Shown here one piece after another: positions 9,201 to 22,329 of a stretch of 64,000 nt of DNA. A program made the position numbers and the translations under genes. Below the pieces are notes generated by a model, which made no database searches, was not told the DNA's origin, and saw only the letters and a program-made list of their open reading frames with translations. Positions within the stretch are counted from its first letter, which is position 1. The number at the start of each line of letters is the position of its first letter. The stretch lies in contig CM039462.1 of NCBI GenBank assembly GCA_022414725.1, forward strand, positions 79,001,421 through 79,065,420, given 5' to 3'. Source of the stretch: Microglena sp. YARC (taxonomy: Eukaryota; Chlorophyta; Chlorophyceae; Chlamydomonadales; Chlamydomonadaceae).

Positions 9201-12200
9201 ATAGAAGAACCTTGGAGCGCATACCTACTTGATTCATTTTACTTGTTGTACAGTCTTGTACTGCCTTGTAGTGATAAAAAGCCTTGCGCTTTATACCTAC
9301 TTTATTCATTATGCTTGTTGTGACAGCCTTGAACTGCCTTTATATTGATACAAGGACCGTGAATATATCCACTTGGATTCATTTTTTTATGTACTACCTT
9401 ATACTGATAGAAGAACTTTGGGCGCATACCTACTTGGTTTGTTTTACTTGTTGTAAAGCCTTGTACCGCCTTGTACTGATAACAAGAGCCTTGGCGCATA
9501 CCTACTTTGTGATTCTTATGCTTGTTGTACAGCCTTGAACTGCCTTTGTACTGATACAAGGAACTTGGACGGGCACTATACCTGCTTTGACGCACTTATA
9601 CCTGTATTATAACAAGGACTTGATGCATACCTTGGTTTGTTGTAAGCCTTGTACTGCCTTATACTGATACAAGAACTTAGACGCACATACTACTGCCTTT
9701 GTTTTCGTTTTGCTTGTTATACAACAGCCTTATACTGCTCATGTACTGTAACCTTGTACTGATACAAAAGCCTTGTGTATACCTTACGTTATTCATTATC
9801 TTGTTGTGCCTTGAACCGCCTTATACTGATACGAAGGACCTTTGGGCGGCATACACTTGCTTTGTGCGTTCACTTGTTGACAGCTTTATACCTGTACTAA
9901 TACAAGGACCTTGGATAAGCACATATCTACTTTATTCATTATCTCATTGTGCAGCCTTGTATTACCTTGCACTGTAACCACCCTTGGCACATACGCTACT
10001 TGTTCATTCTGCTTGTTGTACCAGCCTTGTACTGCCTTGTACTCATATAAGAGCCTTGGGCACATACTTACTTTGTTCATATAACTGTTGTACAGCCGTT
10101 GTACTGCTTTGTACTGATAAGAGGATCATACTGTCTTATACTGATAGAAGAACCTTGAGCACACCTTGCTTTGAAGTTCTATGCTTGTTGTACAGCCCTG
10201 TACTGCCTTATACTGATGGAAGAACCTTGGACGCATACCTACTTGTTCATTTTTACTTGTTGTTGTAACAGTCTTGTACTGCCTTGTATTGATACAAAAG
10301 CCTTGCGTCTAGTCTTTGTACTTGGCCTTGTCATCTTGGGCTGCATATACTTGGTTTGTACAGACCGCCTTGTACTTGTACGAACTTATACCTACTTGGT
10401 TGTTTCTACTTGTTGTAAAGCCTTTGATATACTTACCGCCTTGCTACAATACCTTTGGGGCATACTACTACTACGCATATTACTGTGAAGTTTGTTTTAC
10501 TTGTTTTGAACCTGTAACCATAAGCTTGTTTAGCCTTGTGTAAAAACTTTGGGACATACCGATACAAGTAGCTTGCCTTGGCGCATACTTGCTTTGTTCC
10601 TATACTTATTTGTTCAGCCTTGTACTGCTTTGGTACTGATACAAGGACAAGCACAACTGCTTGCATAAATCTTATGCTCGTTGTACAGCCCTGTACGCCT
10701 TATACTGATAGAAGAACCCTTGGACGCATACCCTACTTGATTCATTTTACTTGTTGTACAGTCTTGCTCCATACTCCTGCCCTTTATTCCGATACAATGA
10801 TCCTTTGCGTTATACCTTCTACTTGTGTACGCCTTTATTCTGTACACTTGTTTGTAAAGAAACTTTACCTGCCTTGTTTGTTTACTACTGAACCCTCGGC
10901 TACGCCTTGATACTGATAGAAAGAACCGCCTTGCATACTTGCTTTGTTACCTATATTCTACTTACTTGTTGTTTAAAGCTCATTGCCTATACTGCCCTTG
11001 ACTGCTTGTACTGATACAAGAGCTTGTTCCACCTAACCGCCTTTTAATCTTATGCTTGTTGTACAGTAACCTGCTTTCTTATACTGATAGAAGAACCTTG
11101 GACGCAATACCTTAGCTTGATTCATTTTACTTGTTTACAGCCTTGTACTGCCTTGTACTGCATACAAGGACCTTGGGCACATACACTTACTTTGTTTCTT
11201 ATACTTATTGTACAGGCCGCCTTTCTGTACCTTTATACGATAGAACCGTGAAGAACTTAGAAGGCACATACTGCTTTTAGTTCTTATGCTTGTTGTATCA
11301 GCCCTGTACTGCCTTATACTGATAGAAGAACCTTGGACGCATACCTACTTGATTCATTTTACTTGTTGTACAGTCTTGTACTGCCTTGTACTGATACAAA
11401 AGCCTTGCGTTATACCTACTTTATTCATTATGCTTGTACCCTTATTGATAACCAGGCCTTGTATTACCCACTTGACTGTACTACCTTATACTATAGAAGA
11501 ACTTTGGGCACATACCTACTTGGTTTGTTTTACTTGTTGTAAAAAGCCTTGTACCGCCTTGTACTGATACAAGAGCCTTGGCACATACCTGCGTATTAAC
11601 CATACTTGCTCTGCTCCTTTACTTATTGTACAGCCTTTTTTGTACTGCCTTTGTACTGATACAAGGAACTTAGAAGCACTACCTGCTTTTAAATCTTATG
11701 CTTGTTTGTACGCCCTGTACGCCTTGGGCACATTGAACTTGCTAACCTATACTGTGCCTTGCTTTGTATTGTATACACTTGCTTCACTTGTTGTACAGTC
11801 TTTACCTTGTACTAAAACAAGGACCTTGGGCTACTTTATTCATTATGCTCATGTGTGCAATGCAACTGTAACAAGGACTTGGGCACATGCTTTGTTCATT
11901 CTTGTTATTGTACAGCCTTGTACCCTGTACTTGGTACACTCTACATAGCCTGCTTTGAATTCTTTGGGGCACATACTGCTTTGTTATTGTTGATAACAGC
12001 CGTATACTGTAGCCTGAACTACCTTATACAAGTAACTGGTGGGCACATACCTACTTTGGTTTGTTTTACTTGTTTGTAAAGCCTTGTACCGCCTACTACA
12101 AGAGCCATGGGCGATACTTGCTTTGTTCCTCTTCATACCAGGCCTTTAACTTTGTATTGAACTTAGAAGCACACCTGCTTTAAATTCTTCATGCTTGGTT

Positions 12201-15200
12201 GTACAGCCCTGTCTTGATACTTGCATTACCCTTTGCATTATTTATTGATACTTGTGATTGATAAAAGCCTTGCCACGTATACTTTAATTCATTATGCTTT
12301 AGCTTCATTATGCTTGAACTTTGGTACAGACCTAACTTGGTTTGTTTTACTTGTAAACTACCTGGGCGCATACTTGCTTTGTTCCTTTTATATTATTGTT
12401 AGAAGAAGCCTCCTGTCTGCTTGCTGCTATTGTACCAAGAACTTAGGCAACACCTGCTTTAAATACTTATGCTTTTGCCTGCCTTATTAGCTGATAGAAG
12501 AACCTTTGTACGATAAACTTGTACTGCCTTATGTATTGATACAAGCCTTGGCTATACTACTTTATTCATTATGCTTGTTGTAAGAACCTTAGGACTGATA
12601 GAAGAATTTTGGGGCATACCTTGGTTTGTTTTTACTTGTAGTAAAGCCTTGGGTTTGATACAAGAACCTTGACGCAACCTACTTGGTTTTGTTTTACTAC
12701 AAGCCTGTCAACTGATACAAGAAACCTTGGTGTGCTATACCTACTTGGTTCGTTTTTTACTTGTTTGTATGCCTTGTACCGCCTTGTTACTGATACAAGA
12801 GCCTTGGCGCATACTTGCTTTGTTCCTTATACTTATTGTACAGCCTTTACTCCTTTGTACTGATACGAGGAACTTAGAAGCACACCTGCTTTTGAATCTT
12901 ATGCTTGTTTGTACAGCCTTGTTTACTGCCTTATACTGATAGTAAAGAACCTGGACGCATACCTACTTGATTCATTTTACTTGTTGTACAGTCTTGAACT
13001 GCCTTGTATTGATACAAAAGCCTGCGTGACCTACTTTATATTCATTATGCTTGTTTGTACAGCCCTTGAACTGCCTTATACTGATACTTTGGGCACCTTT
13101 ACTACTTTGGTACAAGGAACTTAGAAGCACACCCTGCTTTTTTACTTGTTTGTAGCAGCCCTGTTGCTTATACTAAAGCCTTGGACGCATACCTACTTGA
13201 TTTCATTTTACGCAGTCTTGTACTGGGCCTTGTACAAGAGCCTTGGGCGCATACTTGCTTTGCTTTGTCCTATATACTTATTGTTACCCTCTTGTCCTTT
13301 GTACTGCTTTCTGCACTCACAACCGCGAACTTACAAGGAACTTAGAAGCCTACCTGCTTTTATAATCTAAATGCTTGTTGTACAGCCCTGTACTGCCATT
13401 ATACTGATAGAGAACCCGTTGGACGCATACCTTACTTGATCATTTTACTTGTTGTAGCAGTACATCAACTGCTTGTATTGAATACACAAAAGCCGTTGCG
13501 TATACCTACTTTTATTCATTATGCTTGTTGTACAGCCTTGAACTACCTACTACTTTGGGCAATACCTACTTGGTTTGTTTTATTGAACTTGGGTAACTTG
13601 GTTTTGTTTTACCTTGTTGTAAGCCTTTGTACCGCCTTTGTACTGATACAAGCAGCCTTGGCGCATACTTTGCTGTTCCCTTATACTTATTTGTCAGCCT
13701 TGTACTGCTTTGTACTGATACAAGAACTTAGAAGCACACCTGCCTTTTAAATCTTATGCTTGTTGTACAGCCCTGTACTGCCTTATACTGATAGAAGAAC
13801 CTTGGGACGCATACCTACTTGATTCATTTTTACTTGTTGTACAGTCTTGTACTGCCTTGTACTGATACAAGAGCCTTGGGCGCAACTTGCTTTATTCTTA
13901 TACTTATTGTACAGGCCTTGTTACTGCTTTGTACTTGATACGAGGAACTTAGAAGCACACCTGCTTGAATCTTATGCTTGTTGTACAGCCCTGTACTGCC
14001 TTATACTGATAGAAGAACCTTGGACGCATACCTACTTGATTCATTTTTACTTGTTTGTACCAGTCTTGTACTGCCTTGTATTGATACAAAAGCCTTGCGT
14101 ATACCTACTTTATTCATTATGCTTGTTGTACAGCCTTGAACTACCTTATACTGATAGAAGAACTTTGGGCACATACCTACTTGGTTTGTTTTTACTTGTA
14201 GTAAAGCCTTGTACCGCCTTGTACTTGATACAAGAGCTTGGGCGCATACTTGCTTGTTCTTATACTTATTATTGTACAGTTTAACTGCCTTGTATTTGAC
14301 AAGAAAAGCCTTTATGCTTGTTGTGGCCTTTGTACTGATACAAGACCTTGGCGCATACCTACTTGATTCGTTTTACTTGTTTGTAATGCCTTGTACCGCC
14401 TTGTACTGATACAAGAGCCTTGGGCGGCATACTTGCTTTGTTCCTTATACTTATTGTACAGCCTTGTACTGCTTTTGTACTGATACGAGGAACTTAGAAG
14501 CACACCTGCTTTGAATCTTATGCTTGTTGTACAGCCCTGTACTGCCTTTATACTGATAGAAGAACCCTGACATTGATGTACTTGTTGTACAGTCTTGGAA
14601 CTGCCTTGTATTGATACAAAGCCTTGCGTATACCTACTTTATTTCATTATGCTAGTTGTACAGCCTTGAACTACCTTATACTGATAGAAGAAACCTTTGG
14701 GCACATACCTACTTGGTTTGTTTTTACTTTGTTGTAAAGCCTTGTACCGCCTGTACTGATACAAGAGCCTTGGGCGCATACTTGCTTGTTCCTTTATACT
14801 TATTGTTCAGCCTTGTACTGCTTTGTACTGATACAAGGAACTTAGAAGCACACCTGCTTTTAAAATCTTATGCTTGTTGTACAGCCTGTACTGCCTTATA
14901 CTGATAGAAGAACCTTGGACGCATACCTACTTGATTCATTTTACTTGTTGTACCAGTCTTGTACCTGCCTTGTACTGATACAAGAGCCTTGGCGCATACT
15001 TGCTTTGTTCCTTATACTTATTGTACAGCCTTGTACTGCCTTTGTTACTGATACGAGGAACTTAGAAGCACACCTGCTTTGAATCTTATGCTTGTTGTAC
15101 AGCCCTGTACTGCCTTATACTGATAGAAGAACCTTGGACGCATACCTACTTGATTCATTTTACTTGTTGTACAGTCTTGTACTGCCTTGTATTGATACAA

Positions 15201-18200
15201 AAGCCTTGCGTTTATACCTACTTTATTCATTATGCTTGTTGTACAGCCTTGAACTACCTTATACTGATAGAAGAACTTTGGGCACATACCTACTTGGTTT
15301 GTTTTACTTGTTGTAAAGCCTTGTACCGCCTTGTACTGATACAAGAGCCTTGGGCGCATACTTGCTTTGTTCCTTATACTTATTGTACAGCCTTGTACTG
15401 CTTTGTACTGATACAAGGAACTTAGAAGCACACCTGCTTTAAATCTTATGCTTGTTGTACAGCCCTGTACTGCCTTATACTGATAGAAGAACCTTGGACG
15501 CATACCTACTTGATTCATTTTACTTGTTGTACAGTCTTGTACTGCCTTGTACTGATACAAGAGCCTTGGGCGCATACTTGCTTTGTTCCTTATACTTATT
15601 GTACAGCCTTTGTACTGCTTTGTACTGATACGAGGAACTTAGAAGCACACCTGCTTTGAATCTTATGCTTGTTGTACAGCCCTGTACTGCCTTATACTGA
15701 TAGAAGAACCTTGGACGCATACCTACTTGATTCATTTTACTTGTTGTACAGTCTTGTACTGCCTTGTATTGATACAAAAGCCTTGCGTATACCTACTTTA
15801 TTCATTATGCTTGTTGTACAGCCTTGAACTACCTTATACTGATAGAAGAACTTTGGGCACATACCTACTTGGTTTGTTTTACTTGTTGTAAAGCCTTGTA
15901 CCGCCTTGTACTGATAGAAGAGCCTTGGGCGCATACTTGCTTTGTTCCTTATACTTATTGTACAGCCTTGTACTGCTTTGTACTGATACAAGGAACTTAG
16001 AAGCACACCTGCTTTAAATCTTATGCTTGTTGTACAGCCCTGTACTGCCTTATACTGATAGAAGAACTTTGGACGCATACCTACTTGATTCATTTTACTT
16101 GTTGTACAGTCTTGTACTGCCTTGTATTGATACAAAAGCCTTGCGTATACCTACTTTATTCATTATGCTTGTTGTACAGCCTTGAACTACTGTATATTGA
16201 TACTGCATACCTACTTGATTTGTTTTACTTGAGTAAGCCTTGTACCATACTGATACAAGAACCTTGGACGCATACCTGCCACTTGGTTTGTTTTAGCTTG
16301 TTGTACTTGTACGCCTTGTACCAGCTGATACAAGAACCTTGGGTGCATACCTACTTGGTTCGTTTTACTTGTTGTAAAGCCTTGTACCGCCTTGTACTGA
16401 TACAAGAGCCTTCGGCGCATACTTGCTTTGTTCCTTATACTTATTGTACAGCCTTTTACTGCTTTGTACTGATACGAGGAACTTAGAAGCACACCTGCTT
16501 TGAATCTTATGCTTGTTGTACAGCCCTGTACTGCCTTATACTGATAGAAGAACCTTGGCCGCATACCTACTTGATTCATTTTACTTGTTGTACAGTCTTG
16601 AACTGCCTTGTATTGATACAAAAGCCTTGCGTATACCTACTTTATTCATTATGCTTGTTGTACAGCCTTGAACTACCTTATACTGATAGAAGAACTTTGG
16701 GCACATACCTACTTGGTTTGTTTTACTTGTTGTAAAGCCTTGTACCGCCTTGTACTGATACAAGAGCCTTGGGCGCATACTTGCTTTGTTCCTTATACTT
16801 ATTATTCAGCCTTGTACTGCTTTGTACTGATACAAGGAACTTAGAGCACACCTGCTTTTAAATCTTATGCTTGTTGTACAGCCCTGTACTGCCTTATACT
16901 GATAGAAGAACCTTGGACGCATACCTACTTGTTCATTTTACTTGTTGTACAGTCTTGTACTGCCTTGTACTGATACAAGAGCCTTGGGCGCATACTTGCT
17001 TTGTTCCTTATACTTATTGTACAGCCTTGTACTGCTTTGTACTGATACGAGGAACTTAGAAGCACACCTGCTTTGAATCTTATGCTTGTTGTACAGCCCT
17101 GTACTGCCTTATACTGATAGAAGAACCTTGGACGCATACCTACTTGATTCATTTTACTTGTTGTACAGTCTTGTACTGCCTTGTATTGATACAAAAGCCT
17201 TGCGTATACCTACTTTATTCATTATGCTTGTTGTACAGCCTTGAACTACCTTATACTGATAGAAGAACTTTGGGCACATACCTACTTGGTTTGTTTTACT
17301 TGTTGTAAAGCCTTGTACCGCCTTGTACTGATACAAGAGCCTTGGGCGCATACTTGCTTTGTTCCTTATACTTATTGTACAGCCTTGTACTGCTTTGTAC
17401 TGATACAAGGAACTTAGAAGCACACCTGCTTTTAATCTTATGCTTGTTGTACAGCCCTGTACTGCCTTATACTGATAGAAGAACCTTGGACGCATACCTA
17501 CTTGATTCATTTTACTTGTTGTACAGTCTTGTACTGCCTTGTACTGATACAAGAGCCTTGGGCGCATACTTGCTTTGTTCCTTATACTTATTGTACAGCC
17601 TTGTACTGCTTTGTACTGATACGAGGAACTTAGAAGCACACCTGCTTTGAATCTTATGCTTGTTGTACAGCCCTGTACTGCCTTATTACTGATAGAAGAA
17701 CCTTGGACGCATACCTACTTGATTCATTTTACTTGTTGTACAGTCTTGTACTGCCTTGTATTGATACAAAAGCCTTGCGTATACCTACTTTATTCATTAT
17801 GCTTGTTGTACAGCCTTGAACTACCTTATACTGATAGAAGAACTTTGGGCACATACCTACTTGGTTTGTTTTACTTGTTGTAAAGCCTTGTACCGCCTTG
17901 TACTGATAGAAGAGCCTTGGGCGCATACTTGCTTTGTTCCTTATACTTATTGTACAGCCTTGTACTGCTTTGTACTGATACAAGGAACTTAGAAGCACAC
18001 CTGCTTTAAATCTTATGCTTGTTGTACAGCCCTGTACTGCCTTATACTGATAGAAGAACTTGGACGCATACCTACTTGATTCATTTTACTTGTTGTACAG
18101 TCTTGTACTGCCTTGTATTGATACAAAAGCCTTGCGTATACCTACTTTATTCATTATGCTTGTTGTACAGCCTTGAACTACCTTATACTGATAAAATAAC

Positions 18201-20480
18201 TTTGGGCGCATACCTACTTGGTTTGTTTTACTTGTAGAAAGCTTGTACCGCCTTGTACTGATACAAGAACCTTGGACGCATACCTACTTGGTTTGCTTTA
18301 CTTGTTGTAAAGCCTTGTACCGCCTTGTACTTATACAAGAACCTTGGGTGCATCCCTACTTGGTTCGTTTTACTTGTTGTAAAGCCTTGTACCGCCTTGT
18401 ACTGATACAAGATCCTTGGGCGCATAATTGCTTTGTTCCTTATACTTATTGTACAGCCTTGTACTGCTTTGTACTGATACAAGGAACTTAGAAGCACACC
18501 TGCTTTAAATCTTATGCTTGTTGTACAGCCCTGTACTGCCTTATACTGATAGAAGAACTTTGGACGCATACCTACTTGATTCATTTTACTTGTTGTACAG
18601 TCTTGTACTGCCTTGTATTGATACAAAAGCCTTGCGTATACCTACTTTATTTCATTATGCTTGTTGTACAGCCTTGACTACCTTATTACTGATAAAATAA
18701 CTTTGGGCGCATACCTACTTGGTTTGTTTTACTTGTAGTAAAGCCTTGTACCGCCTTGTACTGATACAAGAACCTTGGACGCATACCTACTTGGTTTGCT
18801 TTACTTGTTGTAAAGCCTTGTACCGCCTTGTACTGATACAAGAACCTTGGGTGCATCCCTACTTGGTTCGTTTTACTTGTTGTAAAGCCTTGTACCGCCT
18901 TGTACTGATACAAGATCCTTGGGCGCATAATTGCTTTGTTCCTTATACTTATTGTACAGCCTTGTACTGCTTTGTACTGATACAAGGAACTTAGAAGCAC
19001 ACCTGCTTTAAATCTTATGCTTGTTGTACAGCCCTGTACTGCCTTATACTGATAGAAGAACTTTGGACGCATACCTACTTGATTCATTTTACTTGTTGTA
19101 CAGTCTTGTACTGCCTTGTATTGATACAAAAGCCTTGCGTATACCTACTTTATTCATTATGCTTGTTGTACAGCCTTGAACTACCTTATACTGATAAAAT
19201 AACTTTGGGCGCATACCTACTTGGTTTGTTTTACTTGTAGTAAAGCCTTGTACCGCCTTGTACTGATACAAGAACCTTGGACGCATACCTACTTGGTTTG
19301 TTTTACTTGTTGTAAAGCCTTGTACCGCCTTGTACTGATACAAGAACCTTGGGTGCATACCTACTTGGTTCGTTTTACTTGTTGTAAAGCCTTTTACCGC
19401 CTTGTACTGATACAAGAGCCTTGGGCGCATACTTGCTTTGTTCCTTATACTAATTGTACAGCCTTGTACTGCTTTGTACTGATACATGGAACTTAGAAGC
19501 ACACCTGCTTTGAATCTTATGCTTGTTGTACAGCCCTGTACTGCCTTATACTGATAGAAGAACCTTGGACGTATACCTACTTGATTCATTTTACTTGTTG
19601 TACAGTCTTGAACTGCCTTGTATTGATACAAAAGCCTTGCGTATACCTACTTTATTCATTATGCTTGTTGTACAGCCTTGAACTACCTTATACTGATAGA
19701 AGAACTTTGGGCACATACCCACTTGATTCATTTTACTGTACTACCTTATACTGATAGAAGAACTTTGGGTGCATACCTACTTGGTTTGTTTTACTTGTAG
19801 TGAAGCCTTGTACCGCCTTGTACTGATACAAGAGTCTTGGGCACATACCTGCTTTATTCGTTCTGCTTATTATACAGCCTTATACTGCCTTGTACTACCT
19901 TGTACTGAAACAAGAGCCTTGTGTATATCTACGTTATTCGTTATGCTTGTTGTACAGCCTTGAACCGCCTTACATTGATACAAGGACTTTGGACGCACAC
20001 TTGCTTTATTTGTGCGTTCTACTTGTTGTACAGTTTATTTTACCTTGTACTAAAACAAGGACCTTGGGCACATACCCGCTTTGTTCATTCTGCTTGTTAT
20101 ACAGCCTTGTATTGCCTTGTACTCATATAAGGACCTTGGGCACATACTTACTTTGTTCATTCGACTAGTTGAACAGCCGTATACTGCTTTGTACTGATAC
20201 GAAGATCATAAAAACTGTCTTATACTGATAGAAGAACCTTGGGCACATACTTGCTGTAGTTCTTTTGCTTGTTGTACAGCCCTGTACTGCCTTATACTGA
20301 TGGAAGAACCTTGGACGCATACCTACTTGATTCATTTTACTTGTTGTACAGTCTTGTACTACCTTGTACTGATACAAGAGCCTTGCGTATACCTACTTTA
20401 TTCATTATGCTTGTTGTACAGCCTTGAACTGCCTTATATTGATACAAGGACCTTGGGCACATACCCACTTAAATAACTAA
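6291..20480 (+). repeat. 72-bp satellite array inside Helitron intron 2 (left block)
   Basis: About 14.2 kb of tandem monomers of about 72 bp. The core is CTTGTACTGATACAAG, then a variable CCTTGGNCGCATACCT, then CTTGTTGTACAGCCTTG. Each core contains a perfect inverted repeat, CCTTGTA-CTGA-TACAAGG in the best copies. The first part (to about 9 kb) holds diverse monomers. About 9.0-14.5 kb is full of single-base indels, and about 14.6-19.7 kb is highly homogeneous. The monomer length is divisible by three, so long open frames (Tyr/Gln/Lys/Val-rich on the minus strand, Leu/Tyr/Cys-rich on the plus strand) arise by chance and are not called as genes. Confidence 0.95.
14600..19700 (+). repeat. Higher-order satellite repeat alternating 5 and 8 monomers
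   Basis: Five monomer types can be told apart by the text after the core: GCCTTGGGCGCATACTTGC, GAGGAACTTAGAAGCACACC, CCTTGGACGCATACCTACTT, GCCTTGCGTATACC and CTTTGGGCACATACC. The GCCTTGCGTATACC type occurs near 15783, 16141, 16628, 17203, 17776 and 18130. The spacings of about 355 bp (five monomers) and 574 bp (eight monomers) arise because the first three types are repeated once in the longer unit. Near 18240-18440, 18740-18930 and 19220-19430 extra TTGGTTTG monomers form another variant. Confidence 0.8.
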
Positions 20481-20502
20481 CTACAATATTATACTTATGC
20501 AG

Positions 20503-20817
20503 GCCACTATCATCGGCAATGCATGCCCTCCTCAGATACTGAGTAAAGCTATTGTGGATTACAAGGAAAAACATCCTGATACAAGTGAAGCAGACATGTA
20601 CAAGTCACTGGTGAAGTACAACGTACCTGCTACTTTGGCAGGGTCACCACAGTGGCACAAGCGTCATCTGAATGACTTGTTGACAATGGTAGACAAGTTC
20701 GGCATGCCTTCCTTCTTCTTAACGCTCACTGCAGATGAGGTATCCGAGACACGCTGGAAAGAAATAACTGCAATGGAAACTATTCTGCATGTAATGGATG
20801 GCAAACTCACATGGGAG
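20503..20817 (+). CDS. Helitron Rep domain, first part (exon 3)
   Basis: The acceptor is TTATGCAG at 20495-20502 and the donor is GAG|GTACGA at 20817/20818. The exon has 105 codons in phase 0. It encodes ATIIGNACPP, then WHKRHLNDLLTMVDKFGMPS and FFLTLTADE. The last is the conserved FFLTxT segment (Rep motif 1) of the Helitron-like N-terminal family. Rep is the HUH single-strand nuclease that nicks and joins DNA during rolling-circle transposition. The exon is intact and resumes the protein 14.5 kb after exon 2, so the satellite block is intronic and not a break of the element. Confidence 0.85.
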
Positions 20818-21300
20818 GTACGACATTAGCAAGTTCAACTTTACTAAACCAAGAACTACAATCAAACTTACATAATAGAAATCGTATTATATAAAATTTT
20901 ATATCTAGAGTTTAGTGCATATCTGATGCGTATTCAGTCCTTTCTTTGGGGTTTTGCCGAATTGGATCTCGATATCTTGCCAAACTATCGCTAAGATGGC
21001 TAAGGAAGTCGTTTCACAGCCATTTTAGAGTTATTCGTTTTAAAGTTAACTGTTCCACAGTCAGGTGTGTTACTGACCTGTCATCCAAGTGACCACAGGG
21101 GTCTTTCCATCGATACAATGGGCTCAAATACTAGTAGTAATATTAACATAGACAAAAATTCAGAAACTGCAGTATTTAAAGTTTATATAACATATTTTGA
21201 CCTGTTTAATTTCTACATTCAAGCTAAGTATGCAACTTCCCTTTTCCTCTTGTATAAATATAACATACTGAAACAATTCCTTTTTGTTAACTTTATGCAG
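20818..21300 (+). other. Helitron intron 3
   Basis: AT-rich, with a GTACGA donor and an acceptor ending TTTATGCAG. Open frame runs through its last part, but that peptide has no Rep similarity. Nothing else is seen in it. Confidence 0.7.
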
Positions 21301-21633
21301 GGTTCACCTGTGGAGTGTGCCACTCTTTTCCACGAGAAGGTCATGCAGTTTCTGGATTCATATGTGCTAAACCAGAAGCACGGCAAGGGAGGAATTTTAG
21401 GCAGAGTGACACATTACGTCATTCGCTATGAAGTGCAACATCGTGGTTCGCTACATGCCCACATTATACTATGGGTAGAGACAAATGATATCGACAAAGT
21501 TGCTGCTGAGATAACTGCAATGATTCCTGCAGACTTTGATGACGACAGCATGAGCTTCACAGATCCTACCTGCCCACAACAAGCAACATTAAAGAACCTC
21601 GTTCTGCGCAAGCAGATTCATCAGTGTGGACCG
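21301..21633 (+). CDS. Helitron Rep domain, HUH motif (exon 4)
   Basis: 111 codons in phase 0 between TTATGCAG and CCG|GTAAGT. It encodes GSPVECATLFHEKVMQFLDS, then RYEVQHRGSLHAHIILWVE. HAH at 21454-21462 is the HUH metal-binding motif of Rep nucleases. The exon continues with ADFDDDSMSF and LVLRKQIHQCG. All residues expected in this segment are present and the frame is intact. Its position after FFLTLT and before the CREKGSCKF segment is the normal order. Confidence 0.9.
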
Positions 21634-21832
21634 GTAAGTAAGCAATGTACCTTCTTATCATTGAATGTTCTTGAAGAATTTGACCAAACAATTTTTGTGT
21701 TTCACTTTCTTAAATTACATCACAATAAAACTATTTGAAGATGAACTGTCTAATCACTGTTTGAAGATGAACTGTCTAATCACTACTGTCTAACCACTAT
21801 TATCTAACCATCTTGTATTTAAAATCTGACAG
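21634..21832 (+). other. Helitron intron 4
   Basis: 199 bp with a GTAAGT donor and an acceptor ending ATCTGACAG. A short direct repeat (TGAAGATGAACTGTCTAATC, about 21737 and 21761) lies within it. Confidence 0.75.
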
Positions 21833-21948
21833 GTGAAACAACCCGGATGCAGAGAGAAAGGTAGCTGCAAGTTCCACTTTCCTATGTCTACTCAGCCTCA
21901 GTTTGAACCACAGTTCAACTTAGAAACCAAGCGCTACGATTACTACAG
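21833..21948 (+). CDS. Helitron Rep domain (exon 5)
   Basis: A small exon of 116 bp. It encodes VKQPGCREKGSCKFHFP, which matches the conserved C...C.FxFP segment of Helitron Rep, and ends with KRYDYYR split over the next splice (AG|G). The donor is CAG|GTGTGT. The reading frame joins exon 6 cleanly. Confidence 0.8.
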
Positions 21949-22200
21949 GTGTGTTCCATATATTCGTATATATTAATTTTTGTTGTTTAAAAAACAATAG
22001 CTGACCAATGTATTTGTAACTAACTCCAAGGTTCTAAAATATTACTACTAATCCAAACTTTCATAGGACTAACTCGTCACATAATTTTTACCTTTCTTAT
22101 GTTACATAATTTAATTGAAAAAGTCCATCGTTTCTTGCGCTGCATAGACATAGATTTTACAGAACCTTAACTTAACACATACTTTCTCATCCAAATGCAG

Positions 22201-22329
22201 GCCGCGACATTGTGACCGTAATGTAGTACCAACTCATCCACTGTCCTAGCACTCTGGGGAGCACATTGCAAACATACAGGCATTACCACGAGGCGATGGT
22301 CATACTATCTACTCAAGTACGCCATGAAG
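22201..22329 (+). CDS. Helitron Rep domain, two-tyrosine motif (exon 6, frame break)
   Basis: The exon starts in frame as PRHCDRNVVPTHP, a strongly conserved Helitron segment. A one-base shift near 22243, where a G appears to be missing in CCACTGTCC, then moves it into the frame encoding LALWGAHC and WSYYLLKYAMK. The Tyr codons at 22306-22308 and 22318-22320 (YLLKY, Tyr-x3-Tyr) correspond to the paired catalytic tyrosines of Helitron Rep. As written, the upstream frame meets a stop at TAG just after the shift. Both Tyr codons and the donor at 22330 are preserved, so this looks like a recent lesion or a consensus error. Confidence 0.75.

Noticed and set aside
7526..10488. Plus-strand Leu/Tyr/Cys-rich open frames that look like small membrane proteins
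   Set aside because: They are translations of the same satellite (LYSLVLPCTDTR...). The hydrophobicity follows from the CTTGTTGTACAG words, and no start context or conserved length is seen.
15045..15575. Long minus-strand open frames (repeats of YQYKAVQGCTTS) in the 72-bp satellite
   Set aside because: The monomer is 72 bp, a multiple of three, with few stops, so open frames arise automatically in several frames and on both strands. They start and stop at random monomer variants, lie in a spliced intron, and resemble no protein family.
6291..20480. CRISPR array
   Set aside because: The regular repeats are contiguous 72-bp monomers that vary along their whole length. There are no constant repeats separated by unique spacers, and the context is eukaryotic.
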